Positions 7,982-17,680 are shown, numbered from the stretch's first letter. The stretch is 64,000 nt of DNA from Gluconobacter morbifer G707 (GCF_000234355.1 NZ_AGQV01000010.1:62001-126000), one strand, 5' to 3'. The notes: generated from the letters alone by a model not told the origin. Translations and numbers: made by a program.

Positions 7982-10900
7982 ACCTGATCCGCCTTTTCGT
8001 CCTGCGTCCGGTCGGCACCACCCTGCTGGCTGTCGCCCTCGTTCTGGGCGGAATCATGGGCTATTTCAATCTGCCTGTGGCCGATCTGCCAAATGTGGAT
8101 TTCCCCGTCATCATGGTGACGGCCAATCAGCCCGGTGGCTCTCCCTCCGAAATCGCCAGTACGGTCGCGGAGCCGCTTGAGCGCCATCTGGGGGCCATTT
8201 CCGGCGTAACGGAAATGACCTCGCAGTCGACGGTCAACCAGACGAACATTACACTCCAGTTCGATCTCTCGCGCGACATCAACGGCGCCGCACGGGACGT
8301 AGAGGCCGCTCTCCAGGGCGCACGGCAGGATCTGCCCAGCACTCTGCGCACGAACCCGACCTACATGAAGGCCAATTCGAACGGGCCGCCGGTTCTCGCC
8401 CTGACGCTCTCCTCAAACACCCGCACCCCGCAGGAACTCTACGATTTTGCCAGCAATATCCTGATCCCGCAGCTTAGCCAGATCGAGGGCGTGGGAGACG
8501 TAGACATTCGCGGCGCGTCCCTGCCCGCCGTTCGTGTCGAGATCAATCCACTGCGGATGTTCAGCTACGGGATCGGGTTCGAGGATCTTCGTGCCGCCCT
8601 TGCCTCCGCCAATGCCCACACGCCGAAGGGCTTTCTGGATGCACGGGGACAGCGCATGATGCTGTCCACCAACGATCAGGCGACAAAAGCTGAAGAATAC
8701 CGCGATCTCGTCATTGCCTACCGCAACAGCCAGCCCGTGCGGCTGACTGACATGGCCGAGGTCAATGACAGCGTGGAAGACCTGCGTCAGGCCGGCTTCC
8801 TGAATGGCCAGCGGGCGATTATCTGCACCGTCTTCACGCAGGGAGGCGCCAACGTCATCAAGACGATCGACGGCATCCGCAGCCGCCTGCCCGTTCTGCG
8901 TACCGCCCTGCCCGGCAATACTGACATCAGCATCCTGATCGACCGCTCCAAGACGATCCGCGCGTCCCTTGACGACACAAAACAGACCCTTGTCATCGCG
9001 GTGGTGCTGGTGGTGGGAGTGGTGCTGCTGTTCCTGCGCAGCCTGACCGCCATCCTGATCCCGGCCATTGTCGTGCCAGTCTCCATCATCGGGACATTCG
9101 GCGTCATGTCCCTGATGGGCTATCAGCTCGACAACATGTCCCTGATGGCCCTGACGATCTCCACCGGTTTCGTGGTCGATGACGCCATTGTGGTTCTGGA
9201 GAACATCGCCCGCTACATGGAAATGGGTTATTCGCGGCAGGAGGCGTCGATCAGGGGGACGGGAGAAGTGGCCTTTACGGTCGTGTCCATAACCGTCTCG
9301 CTAATCGTGGTGTTCGCCCCCATCATGCTGATGGGCGGTATCGCCGGGCGCCTGTTCCACGAATTCGCCATGACGATGGTCATCACGCTCTGCATTTCCA
9401 TGGTCCTGTCGCTGTCCCTGACACCCATGATCAGCGCACAGCTTCTCAGCCATGCAGCCAATGGCGGCCCGGGTTTCTGGGGCCGGATTGGCGGCTTTCT
9501 GGAACGAATGCTCAACGCTGTCACGCACGGATATGGACAGTCCCTGCAATGGGCCCTGCGTCACCATTTCCTTGTCGTACTCTCTCTGCCCGCCACGCTG
9601 ATCCTGGCTGGCATCCTGTTCGTAAAAATGCCGAAGGGTTTTTTCCCCTCCGAGGATACGGGGCAGATCATGGGCCGCGTGGTGGCGGACCAGTCCATTT
9701 CCTTTCACGCTCTTCAGAAGCTCGTCGTCCAGGCTCAGGAGGTCATCAAACGTGACAGGGATGTCGTAGGTGTCATGGGTGGCGTCGGGGGACGGTCGGC
9801 CAATTCCGCAACGATCTTTATCGCGCTGAAACCGAAATCCGAACGCAAAGACGATCTGGCTACCACCATCAGGCGCCTGACAGCCCGTTTCTCTCATACG
9901 CCTGGCGCCCAGCTTCGCCTGATGGCTCCTGGCAGCGTCCGCACAGGCGCGCGAAGCGGAGACGGCGCTTACCAGTACTCGCTGGAAGGCCCCTCGGCGG
10001 AGGAGCTGTATGAATGGACGCCAAAAATCATGGCGGCCTTCGCGAAAATTCCTTCAATCATGGATGTCCATTCGGATGTCGAACAGGGCGGACAGGCCAT
10101 CAACATCGCTCTCAACCGCGATACGGAAGCCCGGTATTCCCTGACACCACAGCTTGTCTCCAACGTATTGTACGACGCCTTTGGGCAACGCTCCGCATCC
10201 GTGATCTACGGCAATCTCAACCAGTACCGGGTCGTGATGGAAGCCGCCCCGCAGTACTGGCAGGACCCTGATATGCTGAAACAGATGTGGATCAGCATAT
10301 CAGGCGGAACAGCTGCCGGCGGTACGGCATCAAACAATCTGCGCGTCCGGGCCGCCACCACAACGACAACACTCTCACAAAGTGAGCAGTCATACGAAAA
10401 CTCGGTGGCGAACTCCTTGGCCGGAGGCAAATCCGCATCCAGCGGTTCCGCTGTCACGACCAGCGCCGAGACCATGGTCCCTCTTTCTGTTGTTGCGGGA
10501 CAGCGCCATACGAACACGGCACTTTCGGTCAACCATCAGGGACAGTTCGTCGCTACGACCATTTCCTTCAACTTGGCGCCCGGAGCTTCGCTCGGCCCGA
10601 CCGTGGACGCGATACAGGCCGCCATGGTCAATCTGCATGTTCCCAACACCCTGCACGGCGGATTTGCCGGCAATGCGGCAGCCTTCCAGAAATCTGTCGG
10701 AGACGAACCTCTCCTGATCGTCGCTGCCCTTGCCGCGGTCTACATCGTTCTGGGTATTCTCTACGAAAGCCTGATCCATCCCCTGACGATCCTGTCCACT
10801 CTCCCGTCCGCAGGGGTAGGCGCCCTGCTGGCGCTTCAGGTCTGTGGACAGGAATTTTCCCTCATGGCCATGATCGGAGTGATCCTGCTGATCGGTATCG

Positions 10901-11259
10901 TCAAGAAAAACGCCATCATGCTGATCGATTTCGCCCTCGTCGCACAGCGGGAGGGCCTCTCCGCCGTAGAGGCCATCAGCAAGGCCAGTCACCTCCGCTT
11001 CCGTCCCATTCTCATGACATCCCTGGCGGCGGCCTTCGGTGCGGTTCCCCTGATCATCGGCAATGGTTACGGATGTGAACTGCGCCGTCCCCTTGGGATC
11101 TCCATTCTCGGCGGCCTGATCGTCAGCCAGCTTCTGACGCTATACAGCACACCCGTCGTCTTTCTCTATCTGGATCGGTTCGGTAACGCGCTCCGTAGCT
11201 TCCGCGCCCGTCTCGCCACCATGCTCCATCTCTCTTCTACCCGGGAAAGCCAGTCCTGA
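7978..11259 (+). CDS. mdtC: MdtC-like RND multidrug efflux pump
   Basis: 1093 aa, slightly longer than MdtB-like partners because of a Ser/Thr/Ala-rich insertion in the second periplasmic loop (about residues 775-835). The proton-relay Asp401-Asp402 pair is in GFVVDDAIVVLENIARYM. GTG start overlapping the mdtB stop (GTGA), so translation is coupled. The stop overlaps the ATG of the channel gene by one base. Probably forms a mixed trimer with the preceding pump. Substrates cannot be read from sequence; bile salts, novobiocin and similar compounds are exported by enterobacterial MdtABC. Confidence 0.88.
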   Translation: MNLIRLFVLRPVGTTLLAVALVLGGIMGYFNLPVADLPNVDFPVIMVTANQPGGSPSEIASTVAEPLERHLGAISGVTEMTSQSTVNQTNITLQFDLSRDINGAARDVEAALQGARQDLPSTLRTNPTYMKANSNGPPVLALTLSSNTRTPQELYDFASNILIPQLSQIEGVGDVDIRGASLPAVRVEINPLRMFSYGIGFEDLRAALASANAHTPKGFLDARGQRMMLSTNDQATKAEEYRDLVIAYRNSQPVRLTDMAEVNDSVEDLRQAGFLNGQRAIICTVFTQGGANVIKTIDGIRSRLPVLRTALPGNTDISILIDRSKTIRASLDDTKQTLVIAVVLVVGVVLLFLRSLTAILIPAIVVPVSIIGTFGVMSLMGYQLDNMSLMALTISTGFVVDDAIVVLENIARYMEMGYSRQEASIRGTGEVAFTVVSITVSLIVVFAPIMLMGGIAGRLFHEFAMTMVITLCISMVLSLSLTPMISAQLLSHAANGGPGFWGRIGGFLERMLNAVTHGYGQSLQWALRHHFLVVLSLPATLILAGILFVKMPKGFFPSEDTGQIMGRVVADQSISFHALQKLVVQAQEVIKRDRDVVGVMGGVGGRSANSATIFIALKPKSERKDDLATTIRRLTARFSHTPGAQLRLMAPGSVRTGARSGDGAYQYSLEGPSAEELYEWTPKIMAAFAKIPSIMDVHSDVEQGGQAINIALNRDTEARYSLTPQLVSNVLYDAFGQRSASVIYGNLNQYRVVMEAAPQYWQDPDMLKQMWISISGGTAAGGTASNNLRVRAATTTTTLSQSEQSYENSVANSLAGGKSASSGSAVTTSAETMVPLSVVAGQRHTNTALSVNHQGQFVATTISFNLAPGASLGPTVDAIQAAMVNLHVPNTLHGGFAGNAAAFQKSVGDEPLLIVAALAAVYIVLGILYESLIHPLTILSTLPSAGVGALLALQVCGQEFSLMAMIGVILLIGIVKKNAIMLIDFALVAQREGLSAVEAISKASHLRFRPILMTSLAAAFGAVPLIIGNGYGCELRRPLGISILGGLIVSQLLTLYSTPVVFLYLDRFGNALRSFRARLATMLHLSSTRESQS

Positions 11260-12800
11260 TGACCGCCCTTCGCAATCCGTCCCTGCGTCTTCTTCTGCTG
11301 GGAGCAGTCACCATCCCCTTCCTGAGCGGCTGCATGGTCGGCATGGTTGGCCCCAACTACCATCGCCCCAAAGCCATCATTTCCACAAAATTCAAGGAAG
11401 CCGCTCCTCCTCCCGGATGGCAGAAAGTCCAGCCTGACCTGTCGAAAATGCCCAAAGGCGACTGGTGGACCGTCTTCAACGATCCGACGCTGAACGATCT
11501 TGAGGAACGCATCGCGACGTCCAACCAGTCTCTCAAGGAATATGAGGCACAGTATCGTAAGGCGGCTGCAACGGTTGATTCCATCCGCGCCAACCTATTC
11601 CCCACCCTGAACGGCACTTTCAGCTTCAACCGTAATTCACAGGGCAGCCAGGCCACCAGCACGAGCGGTAGCTTCACCTATACGTCCACCCAGTCCTACA
11701 CCACTAACACATGGAATACCGGGCCTTCCGCAAGCTGGACGGTGGACCTTTGGGGTCGTATCCGCCGCCAGATCCAAGAACAGGTCACAGCCACACAGGG
11801 CGACGCCGCGCTGGTCGCCAACATGCGCCTGTCCTACCAGCTTCAGTTGGCACAGGATTATTTCGACATGCGGTATCAGGACAGCCTGATTGATCTCTAC
11901 AGCCGTAATGTCGGCCTCTATCAGCACAATCTTCAGATCCTGCAGAACCAGCTCGAGGCCGGGGTCGCGGATCCGACAAGCGTGCTTCAGGCGCGCTATC
12001 TTCTTCAGTCCACACAGGCCAGTCTGGCTAACGCCCATATTGCCCGCTCACAGTATGAACACGCCATCGCCATGCTGACGGGACGCGCACCGGCGGATGT
12101 CACCCTTGCCCCGGCCCCGCTGGCACAAGACATTCCCGCAGCTCCCGTTGCCGTACCCGCAATGCTTCTCGAACGTCGTCCGGACGTGGCTGAAGCAGAA
12201 CGCAACATGGAAGCCTATAACGCTGAAATCGGCTATGAAATCGGTGCCTTCTTCCCGGAGGTCACCCTGTCAGCCTCCTATGGATATAGTGGCAACCCTC
12301 TTCAGCAACTGATCCAGACCGCAACACGGACCTGGTCCTTGGGTGCTGCTGCAAGTGAAACCATCTTCCAGGGTGGCGCCCGCTCGGCCGCTGTCCGTGA
12401 AGCGGAAGCAGATTACGACAATGCCGTTGCGACATATCGTCAGACCGTTCTTGCTGCCATGCAGGACACGGAAGACCAGATGTCCAATCTCAGATATCTG
12501 GATCAGCAGCTGAAACTTCAAAACCAAGCCGTCCATAGCGCGGAAGCTGCTGTTGCCGTCTCCATGAACGAATATCTGGCAGGAACACAGATCTATACGA
12601 CTGTCATCACCGCCCAGCAGACCGCCCTTCAATACGAAGAGACCCAGTTGAGCGTCCGTCAGCAGCAGTTTCTGTCAGAAGTCGCCTTGCTGACCGATCT
12701 GGGTGGTGGCTGGACTGTACGCGACCTTCCGACCAAAAGGTCACTTCAACTGGATAATCCGATCCTCCCGTCCTTCATTCAGAGAGATCGGAACGGCTGA
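11259..12800 (+). CDS. NodT-family outer-membrane efflux lipoprotein
   Basis: 513 aa. TolC-like channel protein. A lipoprotein signal peptide ends in LSGC (Cys25), then comes the short N-terminal segment with GPNYHRP that marks the NodT/CusC group. Two OEP repeats rich in Gln, Ala and Tyr follow, with the family motif ERRPDVAEAERNM near 305-317. The ATG overlaps the mdtC stop (TGATG). It closes the operon and completes a tripartite system with the adaptor and the two pumps. A strong terminator follows. Confidence 0.9.
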   Translation: MTALRNPSLRLLLLGAVTIPFLSGCMVGMVGPNYHRPKAIISTKFKEAAPPPGWQKVQPDLSKMPKGDWWTVFNDPTLNDLEERIATSNQSLKEYEAQYRKAAATVDSIRANLFPTLNGTFSFNRNSQGSQATSTSGSFTYTSTQSYTTNTWNTGPSASWTVDLWGRIRRQIQEQVTATQGDAALVANMRLSYQLQLAQDYFDMRYQDSLIDLYSRNVGLYQHNLQILQNQLEAGVADPTSVLQARYLLQSTQASLANAHIARSQYEHAIAMLTGRAPADVTLAPAPLAQDIPAAPVAVPAMLLERRPDVAEAERNMEAYNAEIGYEIGAFFPEVTLSASYGYSGNPLQQLIQTATRTWSLGAAASETIFQGGARSAAVREAEADYDNAVATYRQTVLAAMQDTEDQMSNLRYLDQQLKLQNQAVHSAEAAVAVSMNEYLAGTQIYTTVITAQQTALQYEETQLSVRQQQFLSEVALLTDLGGGWTVRDLPTKRSLQLDNPILPSFIQRDRNG

Positions 12801-12804
12801 CACG

Positions 12805-12839
12805 AAAAAAGGCGGGGCTCTGAGGCACCCGCCTTTTTT
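12805..12839. terminator. Bidirectional terminator
   Basis: AAAAAAGGCGGG (12805-12816) pairs with CCCGCCTTTTTT (12828-12839) around an 11-base loop. It works in both directions, ending the plus-strand efflux operon and the converging minus-strand small membrane gene at 12862-13032. Confidence 0.9.
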
Positions 12840-12861
12840 CATGCTTAAAAACTGAACAGTC

Positions 12862-13032
12862 TCAGAGAGCGTGCAAACCTGCGACACCGGCCAGAATAGC
12901 AAGAACCGCCAGTACAAGGAAAACGATGAAGAACAGCTTGGCAATACCGGCTGTCGCAGCAGAAATACCGCTAAAGCCCAGAACACCAGCAATGATGGAA
13001 ATGATAAAGAAAACAATAGCGTAATGCAGCAT
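12862..13032 (-). CDS. DUF1328/YtjA-family small membrane protein
   Basis: 56 aa, missed by most length cut-offs. It reads ATG at 13032 to TGA at 12862-12864 and is almost wholly hydrophobic: two membrane helices (about 4-21 and 32-53) joined by a short [11 protein letters not shown] turn. The start [20 protein letters not shown] matches the conserved DUF1328 N-terminus. The function of the family is unknown; members are often induced by envelope or osmotic stress. It sits 52 bases after another small membrane protein gene on the same strand, so the two are probably co-transcribed. Confidence 0.85.
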   Translation of the reverse strand: MLHYAIVFFIISIIAGVLGFSGISAATAGIAKLFFIVFLVLAVLAILAGVAGLHAL

Positions 13033-13084
13033 GACCTAAAAACCTCGTCCAAGAGTTCGTGGTCATGTCGAAACGTTAGGATGG

Positions 13085-13318
13085 CTAAGAAGTTTTTCTT
13101 CCCGTCAAAATATATCTGCTCAAAAACGCGCCAGCTGCAAAAGCGACCGAGAGCCATAAGAAGGGTTGATCCACCCACAGGTCACTAGCCAGATCCCGGC
13201 TTTCCTTCGACAGGTCACAGATTTTTTCCTGAAACCTGCACCGACTGAACGAGCAGCCAGCACCATCCTGAAGGCGGCCTACTCCCTCCTCAAGATACCC
13301 TTCCAGATCAGCATTCAT
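13085..13318 (-). CDS. Small tail-anchored membrane protein (ElaB/YqjD-like)
   Basis: 77 aa from the ATG at 13318, chosen because AGGAGAG lies seven bases upstream; a longer reading would add twelve residues with no ribosome site. The N-terminal part is hydrophilic and contains two cysteines (CSFSRC) plus a third in EKICDL. A transmembrane helix (about 54-70) and a basic GRKTS tail follow. The overall shape resembles ElaB/YqjD/DUF883 proteins. The C-terminal tail is like that of the CsbD-like protein at 2866-3156. Function unknown. Confidence 0.6.
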   Translation of the reverse strand: MNADLEGYLEEGVGRLQDGAGCSFSRCRFQEKICDLSKESRDLASDLWVDQPFLWLSVAFAAGAFLSRYILTGRKTS

Positions 13319-13355
13319 TATTTTCTCTCCTGATGTTTCTTCCGTCATAACCACG

Positions 13356-13385
13356 AAAAAGGGCAGCCCGCTACCGGACTGCCCT
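13356..13385 (-). terminator. Terminator of the polyol permease gene
   Basis: AGGGCAG (13360-13366) pairs with CTGCCCT (13379-13385); on the minus strand the stem is followed by a run of Ts (13356-13360). It lies 31 bases beyond the permease stop codon. Confidence 0.8.
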
Positions 13386-13415
13386 CTTCTTTTTCCATTC
13401 TATTAAAGCAGATGA

Positions 13416-14726
13416 TCAGTGACCCACTGCCGTCGTGGTGTCACCCCGTGCAGCCGCGTCCTCGTTGTAACGGCGAGCTTCGGGAGAAATGGTCAGAGCC
13501 ATCGTCATACCAGCGGAAATCAGATAGATCACGGCAAATGCCCAAATCACATATTCCAGCCCCGGACCGAAAACTGCACCACAGGCAGCCACAATAGCAG
13601 GACCAACCCAGGTCGATGCGCCAGCCCCCAGACCCAGAATGGACAGGGCTGCCGCTTTCTCACGCGGACAAATCTGCGGCATCAGGCCAGAAAGCGGCAC
13701 AAAGGCAGCAACAGTCGCACCGTAGAAAATGCCTACGACAGCCGCAGCCCAGAAGTTCCCCGGGAACCACAGCGGGACATAATAAAACAGCGGAATGGAC
13801 ACGAACCCACCAATTCCACCAAAGACAGCAACAACCAGACGATGCCCCAGCGTATCAGCGATCATGCCGGAAACAAGGTTGAACAGAATGTTGCTGAGGA
13901 AGATCAGAGACAGAAGATTAAGCCACTGTTCCAGCGTGAAACCCAGATGATCGACAAAGAATGCCGGCATAATTGCAAGGAAAGCATATTCGGAAGACGT
14001 ATCCACGACACGAACAATACCGGCGATCAGTGTTTTCGGCTCACGCCACATGATGCTCAGCGAACCAAAGAAAATGTCCTTCGTAGGAACATGATCAGGC
14101 AGCAGACGCTTTTTCCCCGTCGGCTCATGCGTAAAGAGCAGTGCCACGAGACCACCGAAAATCACCAGACCCAGCGAGCACCAGAAGGTCCTGAGTTCAC
14201 CGATCTGCGGGATCGTATAGCGTGCAAACTGGGAACCAAGAGTAGGTAGACCGGCCGAAAAGGAAAACCAGAACCAACCGGCAGCAGAACCCAGCATGGA
14301 GGTCGGGGTGGCCGCAGCGATCCAGACGAGGAAGCCGTAAGCAAACAGCGGGTAAGCAAAACCACGAAGCGTATAGAACAGCAGGATCATCGATCCATTG
14401 TTCGGTCCAAGTCCCAGGGACAGGAAGCCTACTTCGAGTACCGCCCACAGGATCAGACCACACCACATGACCTTTTTGGGGCCAAGAAGATCGGAAAGAG
14501 GCCCGGAAAACCAGGCAGCGATCATCACCGTGATGCCATAAAAGGTGAACAGCTCGTTCACGAAACCCTGTGTATGGCCATGATGCAGCATGTAGGTATC
14601 GAGGTAACCTGCCTCCACACCATCACCTACCATGAACAGCAAAAGGCCAACGAAAGCCCAGAAAAGGGATCTGGGAATACCCAGAATTTCCGCTAATCCG
14701 CGCTTTCCAGCGGAAGTTTCAGACAT
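13416..14726 (-). CDS. MFS transporter, polyol permease (RbtT-like) family
   Basis: 436 aa from the ATG at 14726, which has GGAGAG six bases upstream. Twelve hydrophobic segments are visible. The TM1 region FMVGDGVEAGYLDTYM and the segment LRGFAYPLFAYGFLVW match ribitol/arabitol permeases of the RbtT type, which import sugar alcohols with protons. Acetic acid bacteria oxidise polyols in the periplasm and also take them up for cytoplasmic dehydrogenases, so sorbitol, mannitol or arabitol are reasonable substrates, but none can be chosen from sequence. It is a single-gene unit with its own terminator; no dehydrogenase gene is adjacent. Confidence 0.75.
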   Translation of the reverse strand: MSETSAGKRGLAEILGIPRSLFWAFVGLLLFMVGDGVEAGYLDTYMLHHGHTQGFVNELFTFYGITVMIAAWFSGPLSDLLGPKKVMWCGLILWAVLEVGFLSLGLGPNNGSMILLFYTLRGFAYPLFAYGFLVWIAAATPTSMLGSAAGWFWFSFSAGLPTLGSQFARYTIPQIGELRTFWCSLGLVIFGGLVALLFTHEPTGKKRLLPDHVPTKDIFFGSLSIMWREPKTLIAGIVRVVDTSSEYAFLAIMPAFFVDHLGFTLEQWLNLLSLIFLSNILFNLVSGMIADTLGHRLVVAVFGGIGGFVSIPLFYYVPLWFPGNFWAAAVVGIFYGATVAAFVPLSGLMPQICPREKAAALSILGLGAGASTWVGPAIVAACGAVFGPGLEYVIWAFAVIYLISAGMTMALTISPEARRYNEDAAARGDTTTAVGH

Positions 14727-15013
14727 TGAATGCTCTCCAGACAGAGGCGCACCACGAACCTGATCCGACCTCATTGCCGAACCGGATATGGGATGCGTCG
14801 TTGCAGGTCCTACGAGAGTGCTCGAACCTGTTTTTCAAAATGATGCAGAAGCCGCAACCAGAGCCACGGACAATGTGGCGAATGTGGTAACGCCCGATCC
14901 GCTGTTGGGATCAGGAAAAAAATCCGGGCCACCCTGAGAACAGATGGCCATTGCCCTGCAATGAATAGGTGTTACCTATCACGAAACTTCGCGTAAGGGG
15001 AACCATTTTATAT
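14727..15013. other. Upstream region of the polyol permease
   Basis: No gene is seen. The stretch contains a perfect 6-bp inverted repeat ATAGGT-GTT-ACCTAT (14965-14979), which could be an operator, and several short A or T runs. No convincing -35/-10 pair was found on the minus strand. The rplQ terminator borders it at 15014. Confidence 0.3.
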
Positions 15014-15047
15014 AAAAAAAGCCGGCACATCGCTGCGCCGGCTTTTT
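15014..15047 (-). terminator. Terminator of the alpha operon (after rplQ)
   Basis: GCCGGC (15021-15026) pairs with GCCGGC (15037-15042); the stem is flanked by A7 (15014-15020) and T5, so on the minus strand a U-run follows the stem. It ends the long ribosomal superoperon 23 bases beyond the rplQ stop. Confidence 0.9.
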
Positions 15048-15069
15048 CAAACGCTCTGGAGAGCAGAAC

Positions 15070-15492
15070 TCAGGCAGCTTCAGCCTCTTCCGAAGACATC
15101 TGCTTGGGGCCGCTATCCTGTCCCTTGGCAGAGACGTCACGATCCACCAGTTCAATGATGGCCATGTCGGCATTGTCACCGTAGCGAACGCCAGCCCTCA
15201 GGACACGGGAATACCCGCCCGTGCGCGCCTTGTACCGGTCAGCAACCGTCGAGAACAGCTTGGAGACGATGGTCGCGTCACGCAGCTGAGCGAAAGCCTG
15301 ACGACGGGCGTGCAGGTCGCCGCGCTTGCCAAGAGTGATCAGCTTCTCGACCACCGGGCGAAGTTCCTTTGCCTTGGGCAGCGTCGTAGTGATCTGCTCG
15401 TGCTTGATGAGTGCGACGGCCATGTTGCGGAACATGGCAGCGCGGTGAGAAGAGGTGACGTTGAGCTTACGCCCGCTCACACCATGACGCAT
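15070..15492 (-). CDS. rplQ: 50S ribosomal protein L17
   Basis: 140 aa. Large-subunit protein near the exit tunnel. The conserved N-terminus [17 protein letters not shown] and the block [19 protein letters not shown] are intact. The C-terminus has an extra acidic tail (about 118-140) ending SSEEAEAA, as is usual in alphaproteobacteria. Last gene of the alpha operon, 28 bases after rpoA and directly before a strong terminator. Confidence 0.97.
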   Translation of the reverse strand: MRHGVSGRKLNVTSSHRAAMFRNMAVALIKHEQITTTLPKAKELRPVVEKLITLGKRGDLHARRQAFAQLRDATIVSKLFSTVADRYKARTGGYSRVLRAGVRYGDNADMAIIELVDRDVSAKGQDSGPKQMSSEEAEAA

Positions 15493-15520
15493 TGCTAGTT
15501 TTCCTTACCCTTAGAAGTTC

Positions 15521-16540
15521 TCAGAACGTCTCGTCGAGACGCTTGGCCAGATCCTCGATGTTCTCGGGCGGCCAGGCCGGGACGCTCATGCCGAGCGACA
15601 GCCCCATACCGGTGAGAACTTCCTTGATCTCGTTGAGCGACTTACGCCCGAAGTTTGGCGTACGGAGCATTTCCTGTTCGGATTTCTGCACCAGATCGCC
15701 GATATAAACAATGTTGTCGTTCTTGAGGCAGTTGGCACTACGCACCGAAAGCTCAAGTTCGTCCACCTTGCGAAGAAGATTGCGATTGAACGGCAGGTCA
15801 TCCTGCGGCTCTTCATGCTGAACCGGACGCGGCTCATCAAAGTTGATGAAGAGCTGAAGCTGATCCTGAAGAATCCGGGCTGCTAGAGCCAGACTGTCTT
15901 CCGGCGTAACCGCACCATTGGTTTCCACAGTGAGCAGCAGTTTGTCGTAATCAGTCACCTGACCGACACGCGTCTGCTCCACCTTGTAGGACACACGACG
16001 CACAGGCGAGTAGATCGCATCGATCGGGATCAGTCCGATCGGAGCATCTTCCGGGCGGTTTGCTGCAGCTGCAACATAACCCTTGCCCATGTTGACGGTA
16101 AATTCCATGCCAAGCTTCACGCCGTCATCCAGCGTGCAGATGACCAGATCCGGATTCATGATTTCAATGTCATGTCCAGCCTGGATCTGTCCTGCGGTGA
16201 CTTCCCCCGGCCCCGTGGCCGTAAGGATCATGCGCTTCGGACCTTCCCCATGCATCCGCAGGGCAAGCTGCTTGACGTTCAGAACGATGTCCGTGACATC
16301 TTCACGAACACCAGGCACGGCGGAGAACTCATGCAGAACGCCATCGATTTGGATGGCCGTCACAGCGGCACCCTGAAGCGAAGACAGCAGAATACGACGG
16401 AGCGCGTTACCGAGCGTCATGCCAAAACCGCGTTCCAGCGGCTCGGCCACGACGGTGGCGATACGCGAGGCAACAGGGCCGGGCTCGACTTCAAGCTTCT
16501 CCGGCTTGATGAGGGACTGCCAGTTTTTCTGGAGAACCAA
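15521..16540 (-). CDS. rpoA: RNA polymerase alpha subunit
   Basis: 339 aa. The N-terminal dimerisation domain (about 1-235) contains [18 protein letters not shown], the alpha dimer core. After a flexible linker, the C-terminal domain (about 255-339) has [14 protein letters not shown], whose Arg matches the UP-element and activator contact residue, and the helix-hairpin-helix [16 protein letters not shown]. Complete and unremarkable. Lies between rpsK and rplQ, the usual alpha operon order, without rpsD, as in other alphaproteobacteria. Confidence 0.98.
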   Translation of the reverse strand: MVLQKNWQSLIKPEKLEVEPGPVASRIATVVAEPLERGFGMTLGNALRRILLSSLQGAAVTAIQIDGVLHEFSAVPGVREDVTDIVLNVKQLALRMHGEGPKRMILTATGPGEVTAGQIQAGHDIEIMNPDLVICTLDDGVKLGMEFTVNMGKGYVAAAANRPEDAPIGLIPIDAIYSPVRRVSYKVEQTRVGQVTDYDKLLLTVETNGAVTPEDSLALAARILQDQLQLFINFDEPRPVQHEEPQDDLPFNRNLLRKVDELELSVRSANCLKNDNIVYIGDLVQKSEQEMLRTPNFGRKSLNEIKEVLTGMGLSLGMSVPAWPPENIEDLAKRLDETF

Positions 16541-16669
16541 GGTCGTGGCCTTTCAAACAACGAAGCCCGCCAACGCGAATTGGGGGCACCTGGCCCGCAC
16601 CGGAGGTGCGGTAGGAGATGCAATCACTGACATCCGCCATGCGCCACATGACACATGGCGGAGCATCAC

Positions 16670-17062
16670 TTAGACGCGGCGACGCTTCCGCGGACGGCAG
16701 CCGTTATGGGGAACGGGCGTCATGTCACGGATGGACGTAATCGTGAAACCAACAGCCTGAAGGGCACGCAGCGCGCTCTCACGTCCCGAACCCGGGCCAG
16801 ACACTTCGATCTCAAGCGTTTCCATGCCGTGCTCGCGAGCCTTGCGGCCTGCATCTTCTGCAGCCACCTGCGCGGCATACGGCGTGGATTTACGCGAGCC
16901 CTTGAAGCCCTGCGCACCCGAGGACGACCAGGCAATCGCGTTACCTTGGGCATCGGAGATAGTGATCATGGTGTTGTTGAACGTGGACAGCACGTGAGCA
17001 ACACCGGAAATGATATTCTTGCGCTCTTTTTTACGGATACGCGGAGCTGCGGCCTTGGCCAT
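16670..17062 (-). CDS. rpsK: 30S ribosomal protein S11
   Basis: 130 aa. Platform protein of the small subunit. Internal block [18 protein letters not shown] and the invariant C-terminus with [16 protein letters not shown] are present. Basic N-terminal extension as usual. 58 bases after rpsM. Confidence 0.97.
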   Translation of the reverse strand: MAKAAAPRIRKKERKNIISGVAHVLSTFNNTMITISDAQGNAIAWSSSGAQGFKGSRKSTPYAAQVAAEDAGRKAREHGMETLEIEVSGPGSGRESALRALQAVGFTITSIRDMTPVPHNGCRPRKRRRV

Positions 17063-17120
17063 GATAGAGGTCGTCCTGATAAATTAGCGAAAAGCGTCGA
17101 AAGGAGAAGTCAGCTACGAC

Positions 17121-17498
17121 TTAGCGCGTAGCCTTCTTCTTGCCGGCAATCGCCACGGCCTTGCCCTTGCGAGTACGGGCGTTCGTGTGAGTACGCTGAC
17201 CGCGAACCGGAAGACCGCGACGATGACGGAGACCGCGATAGCAGCCCAGATCCATCAGACGCTTGATGTTCATGGCCGTTTCACGACGCAGATCACCTTC
17301 CACGCGATATTCGGAATCAATAAGCTCGCGGATCTTGACGATTTCGTCGTCAGACAGCTCGTTCACGCGCTTCTCAGCGGGGATACCCAGCTTGCTGCAG
17401 ATTGCCTGTGCCGTCGACGGGCCGATGCCGTAGACATAGCGCAGGCTGATGACCACCCGCTTGTTGGTCGGAATGTTTACGCCGGCAATACGTGCCAC
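17121..17498 (-). CDS. rpsM: 30S ribosomal protein S13
   Basis: 125 aa. Head protein contacting the P-site tRNA and L5. I place the start at the GTG at 17498, giving the family N-terminus (V/M)[13 protein letters not shown], with GGGAGT seven bases upstream; a longer in-frame reading adds 34 residues without family similarity. The C-terminal basic tail with [14 protein letters not shown] is complete. First gene of the alpha operon and preceded by its own promoter-like sequence. Confidence 0.95.
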   Translation of the reverse strand: MARIAGVNIPTNKRVVISLRYVYGIGPSTAQAICSKLGIPAEKRVNELSDDEIVKIRELIDSEYRVEGDLRRETAMNIKRLMDLGCYRGLRHRRGLPVRGQRTHTNARTRKGKAVAIAGKKKATR

Positions 17499-17652
17499 GC
17501 CAATTACTCCCATTGGTACGGTCTTCAAACGCGTACCAGCCTGTTTCTTGCCTGGCCGTAGCCAAGTCGATGATATCGCAGCTGACTGCCCTCCCAGCAC
17601 CGATTCCGGCAGGCGGGTTGGTCATCAGGCTGCACCTATGTCGAGGGCGCGC

Positions 17653-17680
17653 AATATACCGAGCACCCTATATGAGTCAA
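17653..17680 (-). promoter_or_regulatory. Promoter of the rpsM-rpsK-rpoA-rplQ operon
   Basis: On the minus strand TTGACT (17675-17680) is separated by 16 bases from TATATT (17653-17658); each box matches 5 of 6 consensus bases. The start would lie near 17646, about 150 bases before the rpsM GTG. The -35 box touches the end of the hairpin at 17679-17716. Confidence 0.65.

Noticed and set aside
10300-10480. Possible frameshift or insertion element in the MdtC-like pump
   Set aside because: The frame is unbroken, base usage matches the flanks and there are no inverted ends or target duplication; it is a low-complexity loop.
17499-17652. Possible rpmJ gene between adk and rpsM
   Set aside because: No frame with the L36 start or its Cys-Cys-Cys-His zinc pattern was found; the stretch reads as leader.
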